DNA of 64,000 nt from positions 1-64,000 of the forward strand of contig CAJOMJ010000022.1 in the NCBI GenBank assembly GCA_905235505.1. The letters are read 5' to 3'. Made by a program: the position numbers and the translations under genes. Under the pieces are notes generated by a model. The model saw nothing but the letters and a program-made list of their open reading frames with translations, had not been told where the DNA came from and searched no databases. This document shows, one piece after another, positions 58,266 through 64,000 of the stretch (position 1 is the first letter of the stretch; the number at the start of each line of letters is the position of its first letter). The DNA is from Paludibacteraceae bacterium. Lineage in GTDB: Bacteria; Bacteroidota; Bacteroidia; Bacteroidales; Paludibacteraceae.

Positions 58266-58907
58266 TTAGTTCTTCTTCATCCAACTCTCATCGGAAGGGT
58301 TGTTGCGGAACAGAAGTAACCGTTGTTTGTCGGAGGGGAGGATATAGTTGTTATCTACTGCTACATCAAGCAGAGTCTCAAGGTCGCACAGACTATGGTT
58401 GACAGTCTTGTGTTGCTCAAGAGCGTCTTTGCCTTTCTGCATGTTGTAGGTGAAGATACTTACAACGCCGAGCACATCCGCCCCCGCCTCGCGTAGTGCC
58501 TCCACTACTTCTATACAACTGCCTGCAGTAGATATCAAATCTTCAACCACCACTACCTTCTGCCCCGGTATCAGGCGGCCTTCTATTCTGTTGGTTCTGC
58601 CGTGATCCTTCTGTGATGAACGGACGTAACCCATCGGGAGTTGAAGCTTGGTGGCTGTTATTGCAGCATGTGCAATACCGGCAGTGGAAGTGCCCATAAG
58701 CACCTCTGCCTCGTTGAAATACTCTCGTATGAGTCCGGCAAGTCCGTTCTCTATATCTTCTCTCACCTCTACATCAGACAAGGTGAGACGGTTATCGCAG
58801 TAAATAGGACTCTTTATGCCGCTTGCCCATGTGAAAGGCTCGTCCGGTCTGAGAAACACTGCTCCTATCTTGAGCAAATCAAGGGCGATATGTTGTTTGT
58901 CTGTCAT
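58266..58907 (-). CDS. pyrE: Orotate phosphoribosyltransferase
   Basis: A 213-residue enzyme joining orotate to PRPP to give OMP. It has the PRPP-binding loop [14 protein letters not shown], the flexible loop around [14 protein letters not shown], and SPIYCDNRL at the N-terminal hood. Full length. It is 18 nt after pyrF and 35 nt before the chosen pyrB start. Confidence 0.96.
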   Translation of the reverse strand: MTDKQHIALDLLKIGAVFLRPDEPFTWASGIKSPIYCDNRLTLSDVEVREDIENGLAGLIREYFNEAEVLMGTSTAGIAHAAITATKLQLPMGYVRSSQKDHGRTNRIEGRLIPGQKVVVVEDLISTAGSCIEVVEALREAGADVLGVVSIFTYNMQKGKDALEQHKTVNHSLCDLETLLDVAVDNNYILPSDKQRLLLFRNNPSDESWMKKN

Positions 58908-58925
58908 ATAAATACTGATTAGTTG

Positions 58926-59642
58926 TTATTGTATATTGTTAAACTCTTTGAGGCAGCGTATATATGCTTCGTGAGGATTCTGTGCTGCAGTGATAGGTCT
59001 GCCCACAACTATATAGTCCGACCCTAACTGCCGTGCCATGGCAGGGGTGGTGATACGCACTTGGTCGTTAGTCTGTGAGTCTGCAAACCTCACTCCGGGA
59101 GTGACAGTCAGGAACTTTTGCCCGCAGGTCTGTTTCACTATTGTTGACTCAAGTGGTGAGCACACTACGCCGTCTAATCCTGCCTGCTTGGCATTGAGTG
59201 CGTAATGACTTACCACATCTTTTATGTCTCCGCCGATGAGCAATTCCTTGTTCATTCTCTCCTGACTCGTAGATGTCAGCTGTGTGACTGCGAGAAGCAG
59301 CGGGCGCGACCCGTCTGCACGTGTCAGCCCCTCTACTGCGGCACGCATCATATCGATAGTGCCTGCTGCGTGCAGGTTGCACATGTCAATATCAAGTCGG
59401 GAGAGTACTGACATCGCCTTCTTTACTGTATTGGGTATGTCGTGCAGCTTCAAGTCAAGAAAGATGGGGAAACCGAGACTCTTGAGACGCTGTACTATCT
59501 GCGGCCCTTCTGCGTAGAACAACTCCATCCCTATCTTCAGGTATGGACGGGAATCTCCAAATTGGGACAGGAAACTGAACAACTCTGCGGCTGAAGAGAA
59601 GTCACAGGCAATAATTACATTGTTGTGTGTATCGTTTGTCAT
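58926..59642 (-). CDS. pyrF: Orotidine 5'-phosphate decarboxylase
   Basis: A 238-residue enzyme of the shorter, E. coli/B. subtilis-like group, making UMP from OMP. Active-site tetrad motif FLDLKLHDIPNTV is present, together with IIACDFSS near the start, VTPGVRF and GSDYIVVGRPIT. Its start overlaps the pyrD stop by four bases (ATGA at 59639-59642), so pyrD and pyrF are translationally coupled. Confidence 0.96.
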   Translation of the reverse strand: MTNDTHNNVIIACDFSSAAELFSFLSQFGDSRPYLKIGMELFYAEGPQIVQRLKSLGFPIFLDLKLHDIPNTVKKAMSVLSRLDIDMCNLHAAGTIDMMRAAVEGLTRADGSRPLLLAVTQLTSTSQERMNKELLIGGDIKDVVSHYALNAKQAGLDGVVCSPLESTIVKQTCGQKFLTVTPGVRFADSQTNDQVRITTPAMARQLGSDYIVVGRPITAAQNPHEAYIRCLKEFNNIQ

Positions 59643-60556
59643 ATATTTGCAGCACCTGTTATGTCGCTTATATTGTTTATGCCAAGCCGGTCGAGCAAGG
59701 CGGGTAGTTCGTTTATTATATCTCTGCAGGCGTACGGATTAGTGAGATTGGCGGCACCTATCTCCACTGCACTTGCACCTGCCATCATCATCTCTACCAC
59801 GTCCTCTGCCGTACTCACACCTCCGCAACCTATGATAGGCAGACTGCATGCAGTTGCCACCTGATTGACCATGCGGAGTGCCAACGGGAATATGGCAGAC
59901 CCTGATATTCCTCCGTATCTGTTGGCAAGTATGGGCTTGCGCGTATGCAGATTGATGCGCATGCCGAGCAGTGTGTTTATCAGGCATAGCCCGTCGGCGC
60001 CTGCCTCTTCGCATGCCTTGGCGATACTTACAATATCTGTCACATTGGGCGAGAGCTTCACAAAGACAGGCTTCTCTGCTACTGCTTTCACTGCCTTCGT
60101 AACCTCCGCTGCTGCCTTGGGGTCTGTGCCGAATGCCATTCCGCCATTGTGTACGTTGGGGCAGGAGATATTCACCTCTATTATCTCCACCTGCTGCTCT
60201 GCGTTGAACCTCTCTGTCATTTGTACATAGTCATCAATGGAGAAACCGCTGATGTTGGCAATAATGGGTTGGTGATATACTTTTCTCAGTGCAGGCAGAA
60301 TATCTTCTATTACTTTGTCAACTCCGGGATTCTGCAGACCTACTGAATTAAGCATACCCGACTCGCATTCGGCAATACGCGGAGTAGGGTTGCCGTAGCG
60401 GGGAAGCATAGTCGTACCCTTGATGCTAAGTGCACCAAGACAATTGATATCATATAGTTTCTGAGCCTCGAGTCCGAACCCGAAAGTACCTGAGGCAGGT
60501 ATTACGGGGTTCTGCAGGCGGAGAGTGCCAAGTGATATATTAAGTCTGGAGTTCAT
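59639..60556 (-). CDS. pyrD: Dihydroorotate dehydrogenase, class 1B catalytic subunit
   Basis: A 305-residue FMN enzyme. Blocks seen: NPVIPASGTFGFG, GTTMLPRYGNPTPRIAE, NSVGLQNPGVD, VNISCPNVHNGG, VFVKLSPNVTDI, LINTLLGMRIN and GGVSTAEDVVEMMMAGA. Class 1B enzymes are cytosolic heterotetramers that pass electrons to NAD through PyrK, whose gene lies eight bases upstream. This fits an anaerobic lifestyle. Confidence 0.96.
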   Translation of the reverse strand: MNSRLNISLGTLRLQNPVIPASGTFGFGLEAQKLYDINCLGALSIKGTTMLPRYGNPTPRIAECESGMLNSVGLQNPGVDKVIEDILPALRKVYHQPIIANISGFSIDDYVQMTERFNAEQQVEIIEVNISCPNVHNGGMAFGTDPKAAAEVTKAVKAVAEKPVFVKLSPNVTDIVSIAKACEEAGADGLCLINTLLGMRINLHTRKPILANRYGGISGSAIFPLALRMVNQVATACSLPIIGCGGVSTAEDVVEMMMAGASAVEIGAANLTNPYACRDIINELPALLDRLGINNISDITGAANI

Positions 60557-60564
60557 ATATGCTT

Positions 60565-61320
60565 CTATAGTATTATCTCGTCAGTCTTGAATACGGGTCC
60601 GTCTGTGCATACTTGCTTTGCCCCTGCGGTTGTCTTGCAGGTGCACCCCATACATAGTCCGAAGCCGCAACCCATGCGTTCTTCCACACTCAATTGACTG
60701 GGTATTGTCATTGTGCTGTTTAATGCGCGGAGCATAGGTATGGGTCCGCAGGCATAGAAGTATGTGGTATGTTGTATTATGCCTTTGAGAGCATCAGTAA
60801 CAAACCCTCTCTGCCCTTCGGTGCCGTCAACTGTGGTAATAAACACATTGCACCCTGCCTGACGGAATTCGTCGGCTAAGATTATATCTTCCTTGGTGTT
60901 GAATCCGAGAACAGTATCCACCTCTTTGCCCTGAAGTCTTAATTGCTTGGCAAGCATCAAGAGGGGCGGTACTCCTACACCTCCGCCTACAAGCATAGGG
61001 CGGGAGCCTGCCGTTGTCAAGTCAAACCCGTTTCCAAGAGGCAACAGTACATCAAGACTTTCTCCCCGCTGCATCTTTGATATTGCCGCTGTGCCTTTGC
61101 CTATAACCTTATACACTATGCAGATCTTGTTGTCATCTATATCGCATATAGAGATAGGGCGGCGCAGGTAGCACCCGCTGACGGCTATGTTCATGAATTG
61201 CCCTGCAACGGTCTGCTGAATAGCGGCGAAAGACTCTTCTCCCTCTGCCGATAGCCACATACGGTAGATATCCTTTGTGAGTGGCGTGTTCGATAATATC
61301 TTCAGTGTTACTTGCTGCAT
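60565..61320 (-). CDS. pyrK: Dihydroorotate dehydrogenase electron-transfer subunit
   Basis: A 251-residue FAD and [2Fe-2S] protein. The FAD domain has RRPISICDID, the NAD domain has MLVGGGVGVPPLLMLAKQL, and the C-terminal cluster ligands are in CGFGLCMGCTCKTTAGAKQVC. It links PyrD to NAD. The start overlaps the end of pyrC by 13 bases and pyrD follows by eight, so the three are tightly coupled. Confidence 0.96.
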   Translation of the reverse strand: MQQVTLKILSNTPLTKDIYRMWLSAEGEESFAAIQQTVAGQFMNIAVSGCYLRRPISICDIDDNKICIVYKVIGKGTAAISKMQRGESLDVLLPLGNGFDLTTAGSRPMLVGGGVGVPPLLMLAKQLRLQGKEVDTVLGFNTKEDIILADEFRQAGCNVFITTVDGTEGQRGFVTDALKGIIQHTTYFYACGPIPMLRALNSTMTIPSQLSVEERMGCGFGLCMGCTCKTTAGAKQVCTDGPVFKTDEIIL

Positions 61321-62456
61321 TCGTTCCGATTCTTTCTTTCAAATACCGTTCTGCCGTTGCATACCGTCTTCAAGCATCTGCCTTGCACTTTCCAACCTGC
61401 GAATGGTGTCGCCTTGCCTTTCGAGAAGAATGTCTCAGGGTCAATAGTGTATTCCTGTGAGAGGTCATACATGGTATATGAGTTCCGGTCTTCAGGCATA
61501 TTCATTATTCTGCGCGGGGCAGATGACATGAGTTCTATGAGGCGGTTGAGAGATATGACGTCTCTCTTGACGAGGTAGGTGTACAACAGCGGGAAGGCGG
61601 TTTCAAGACCTACAATACCGAAGGCACTATGCTCCAACCCTTTGCTTTTCTCTTCTGCGGAGTGAGGTGCGTGGTCGGTAGCAATGCAGTCTATAGTGCC
61701 ATCGACTATTGCTTCGAGTAGTGCCTCTTGGTCTTTCTCCGACCTGATAGGCGGGTTCATCTTCCAAGAGCCCGACTCTTGCAACATAGAGTCGTTGAGG
61801 AGCAGATAGTGCGGTGCAGTCTCGCATGTTACGGGTAATCCCTGCTGCTTTGCCTGACGAATGAGACTTATGCTTTCTTTGGTAGATACATGGCATATAT
61901 GGAAGCGGCAACCCGTCTCTGCCACCAGTCTGAGGTCGCGTTCTATCTCCCGCCATTCACTCTCCGAACATATACCTTTGTGGCGGTGTGCGGCAGCATA
62001 TTCTCCGTCATGAATATAGCCCCCGTGAAGCAGGGAATCCACTTCGCAGTGTGCCACTATAACCGAGCCTGCCTGCTTGCACCGTCGCATTGCCTCAAGC
62101 ATCAGCTCTTCCGACTGTACACCTCTGCCATCGTCAGAGAACCCGGGCACAAGTGGTGCCAACAGAGAGAAGTCAACAAGTTCGCCGCCGCCCTTCTGCC
62201 CTAGGGTAATGCTCGCGTAGGGGTGTACATTGATGCAGGCTGAACCGGCAATTATCTGTTTCTGTATATTGAGATGTTCTGCCGAGTCGGGTACAGGGTT
62301 GAGATTGGGCATGGTAAACACATCGGAATAGCCTCCTGCTGCCGCCGCTTTTGAGCCTGTGGCAATAGTCTCTTTGTAAGAGAAACCCGGCTCACGGAAA
62401 TGCACATGCAGGTCAACGAAAGCAGGCAACTTCACTATGTTCTCGGTGTCAGTCAT
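61308..62456 (-). CDS. pyrC: Dihydroorotase
   Basis: A 382-residue zinc amidohydrolase. The metal-binding DLHVHFREPG has His17 and His19; further motifs are CEVDSLL, HICHVSTKESI and CIATDHAPHSAEEK with the catalytic aspartate. It cyclises carbamoyl aspartate to dihydroorotate. This is the first gene of the 20-gene cluster, with a leader containing a terminator hairpin whose T-run ends only about ten bases before the start codon. Confidence 0.96.
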   Translation of the reverse strand: MTDTENIVKLPAFVDLHVHFREPGFSYKETIATGSKAAAAGGYSDVFTMPNLNPVPDSAEHLNIQKQIIAGSACINVHPYASITLGQKGGGELVDFSLLAPLVPGFSDDGRGVQSEELMLEAMRRCKQAGSVIVAHCEVDSLLHGGYIHDGEYAAAHRHKGICSESEWREIERDLRLVAETGCRFHICHVSTKESISLIRQAKQQGLPVTCETAPHYLLLNDSMLQESGSWKMNPPIRSEKDQEALLEAIVDGTIDCIATDHAPHSAEEKSKGLEHSAFGIVGLETAFPLLYTYLVKRDVISLNRLIELMSSAPRRIMNMPEDRNSYTMYDLSQEYTIDPETFFSKGKATPFAGWKVQGRCLKTVCNGRTVFERKNRNECSK

Positions 62457-62471
62457 ACCAAGTGTTACTCA

Positions 62472-62510
62472 TATAATAAAAAACTTTCCACAGTAGTTGC
62501 GGAAAGTTTT
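62472..62510 (-). terminator. Intrinsic terminator in the pyr leader, candidate attenuator
   Basis: On the minus strand AAAACTTTCC (62510 to 62501) pairs with GGAAAGTTTT (62489 to 62480) over an 11-base loop. The stem runs into a T-rich tail (TTTTTTATTATAT), a textbook intrinsic terminator. It lies about 24 nt before the pyrC start codon and after the leader ORF, so it should stop transcripts before they enter the nucleotide genes unless overridden. Read only as the end of glnN it would be about 300 nt beyond that gene's stop. Confidence 0.75.
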
Positions 62511-62517
62511 GTTCACA

Positions 62518-62592
62518 CTAAGAGCCGACGTATGACACACAAGACAACTGTTGTATCTTGTAATCATTACCTATCAGCATCTTAAGTCTCAT
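62518..62592 (-). CDS. Possible 24-residue leader peptide ahead of pyrC
   Basis: ATG at 62592, 24 sense codons, TAG at 62520-62518. The peptide begins MRLKMLIGNDYK and ends SYVGS. The stop codon lies eight bases before the terminator stem, so a ribosome finishing the ORF would cover the stem's 5' arm. U-rich runs precede it in the leader (TTTTTTT near 62671-62677 and TTTTT near 62601-62605 on the minus strand). The arrangement parallels the E. coli pyrBI leader in outline; no sequence similarity to that peptide is claimed. Translation is not proven. Confidence 0.45.
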   Translation of the reverse strand: MRLKMLIGNDYKIQQLSCVSYVGS

Positions 62593-62682
62593 ATAATAGA
62601 AAAACTATAGTACCAATATGGTGTTAAACCACACAATCTTTACCTTGTTATCTCCTCACTTGTATCCTCAAAAAAACTTGTG

Positions 62683-62714
62683 CAAAGGTATAAAAAAGTT
62701 CTCAATTGTGCAAG
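62683..62714 (-). promoter_or_regulatory. Probable promoter of the pyr-pur cluster
   Basis: On the minus strand TACCTTTG (62690 to 62683) matches the -7 consensus, and CTTG (62714 to 62711) lies 20 bases upstream in the -33 position. It would give a leader of about 220 nt to pyrC. The 347-nt gap 62457-62803 holds this promoter, the leader ORF and the terminator; the part next to glnN shows nothing clear. Confidence 0.7.
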
Positions 62715-62803
62715 TGTTTTCATACACAAAATGACAAATATTTTTATGGTGTCAGTATCTATTGAGGTTTGCAAAGGAAGATGGGATGTTTTTTGTGTTT
62801 CTC

Positions 62804-64000
62804 CTATCTTATGAACAAGAGTTCTCTATATTTGGGGAGTGTCCAGAGTTCGTCATCCACCACGAGTTCGAGTGCGTTGACATGATGCCGGATATCCTCC
62901 ATGAGGGGAACGATATTGTCATGGAAGAGTATGGCCTTCTGTCTCTGGTCGGCTTCTCTGTTTGCAACGGAGCGCCCGGCTTTGAGTTGCGCAGTCTCTG
63001 CAATGATAGTGCTGATATGTTCTTTTATGTTCTTGACTAACATACGATCCTGTTGTGTCAACTCCTCTGCCTCTTTCCCTCCGAATACGGTTTGCATCTT
63101 GATTATGTTGTCAAGCAGTACATTCAGATATCTCTCTGCTGCAGGTACTACATGGTTGATTACCATGTCTCCCATCACGCGAGATTCTATCTGCAGTTTC
63201 TTGGAGTAGTTCTCCCACTTGACTTCGCACCTTGACTGCAACTCCTCCTTGGTGAATACACCTGTTCTTTCGAACATGTTGAGACTCTCTTCGCTGAGAT
63301 ATTTGTCTATCATCAGAGGCACACTGGTCTCGCAGTCGAGACCGCGCTTACGCGCTTCTTCTATCCATTCGTCAGAGTAACCGTTGCCGTCGAAACGGAT
63401 TGCCTTGCATTGTTTGATTTCTGAATGATACTGAACAGCACTTTCTCCTTTGGCTCACCTGTGTTTATGCGGGTGTCAACTTCTTTCTTGAAAATCATCA
63501 GCTGGTCGGCAACTGCCGAGTTGAGAGCAAGCATGGCGGAGGCACAGTTGGCGCTACTGCCTACGGCACGGAACTCGAAACGGTTGCCTGTGAAAGCAAA
63601 GGGCGACGTGCGGTTGCGGTCGGTGTTGTCAAGAAGTATCTCGGGTATATGTGCAACTCCGAGTTTCATCTCTTTCTTGGCATTGATGACTATTGCCTGC
63701 TCTGCGGTGGCATTCTCTATCTCGTCGAGTGCAGCGGTAATCTGTGTGCCGAGGAAGACGGATATCACCGACGGGGGAGCCTCGTTGGCACCTAAACGGT
63801 GTGCGTTTCCGGCAGAGGCAATCGAAGCCTTCAGAAGTCCGTTATGTTCGTTCACCGCCATAAGTACATTAACGAGGAAAGTGATGAACTGAAGGTTGGT
63901 GTAAGGGTTCTTGCCCGGTGAAAACAGGTTGACTCCGGTATTGGTCTCCAACGACCAGTTGCAGTGCTTGCCGCTTCCGTTTATACCGGAGAAGGGTTTC
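62804..64000 (-). CDS. glnN: Glutamine synthetase type III, 5' part beyond window, frameshifted
   Basis: The C-terminal half of a GSIII enzyme (family length about 700-730 residues), which makes glutamine from glutamate, ammonia and ATP. From the window edge one frame reads NGSGKHCNWSLETNTGVNLFSPG, ASAGNAHRLGANEAPPSV and TGNRFEFRAVGSSANCA. It loses register near 63415-63430, beside AAA runs. A second frame resumes with the family sequence RFDGNGYSDEWIEEARKRGL and continues to the stop at 62804. One missing base would join them. GSIII is usually important for nitrogen assimilation, so sequence error is likely, but a real mutation cannot be excluded. Four enzymes of the adjacent cluster consume glutamine. 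Confidence 0.88.

Overview
The window looks like chromosomal DNA from a member of the order Bacteroidales (Bacteroidota). Supporting signs are a SusC/SusD pair with an N-terminal STN domain, a Bacteroidota-type ECF sigma factor with a FecR anti-sigma factor, T9SS-like C-terminal tails on secreted proteins, promoters of the TAnnTTTG type, type III glutamine synthetase, and single-chain PurL with PurT. I cannot name a genus. I see no tRNA, rRNA, insertion sequence, prophage or CRISPR array.

Layout. (1) 1-2447, minus strand: the start of a fused iron-dependent alcohol dehydrogenase / aldehyde dehydrogenase, cut by the window edge, followed by a 443-nt divergent regulatory region with TGCATAA half-sites and a dispersed structured repeat. 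(2) 2.9-26.8 kb, plus strand: a sigma/anti-sigma-controlled uptake and degradation locus. In order it encodes ECF sigma, FecR, a 1303-residue triple-repeat beta-helix protein, a small lipoprotein, SusC, SusD, a second beta-helix protein, two tandem fusions of an endonuclease/exonuclease/phosphatase (EEP) domain to a beta-helix, a GH65 glycosidase, a Gfo/Idh/MocA oxidoreductase, a glycerophosphodiester phosphodiesterase lipoprotein and an organophosphate-type MFS transporter. My inference is that it handles a glucosylated, phosphodiester-linked polymer such as a glycerol-phosphate teichoic acid. (3) 26.9-33.8 kb: dTDP-glucose 4,6-dehydratase with a frameshifted CotH-type lipoprotein, a VWA lipoprotein, BirA, a PBP4-type carboxypeptidase and a cytidylate-kinase-like protein. 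(4) 62.5-33.9 kb, minus strand: 20 genes in a row for de novo pyrimidine and purine synthesis. (5) 62.8-64.0 kb: the end of a type III glutamine synthetase gene with a frameshift.

The nucleotide cluster reads pyrC-pyrK-pyrD-pyrF-pyrE-pyrB-guaB-guaA-purE-purL-purM-purH-purD/folD-purT-purB-purA-purF-carA-carB-purC. It covers every step to UMP, and every step to IMP, AMP and GMP except PurK. Gaps are mostly under 70 nt; the one larger gap (guaA-purE, 178 nt) holds direct repeats and the second copy of the dispersed repeat. Two fusions stand out: PurD joined to a complete FolD, and PyrB carrying only the zinc domain of PyrI. The leader ahead of pyrC has a promoter, a 24-codon ORF and a terminator hairpin eight bases after that ORF's stop codon, an arrangement that suggests transcription attenuation coupled to translation.

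Two genes (cotH-like and glnN) are each broken by an apparent single-base frameshift next to a short homopolymer, so base-calling error is as likely as real decay.
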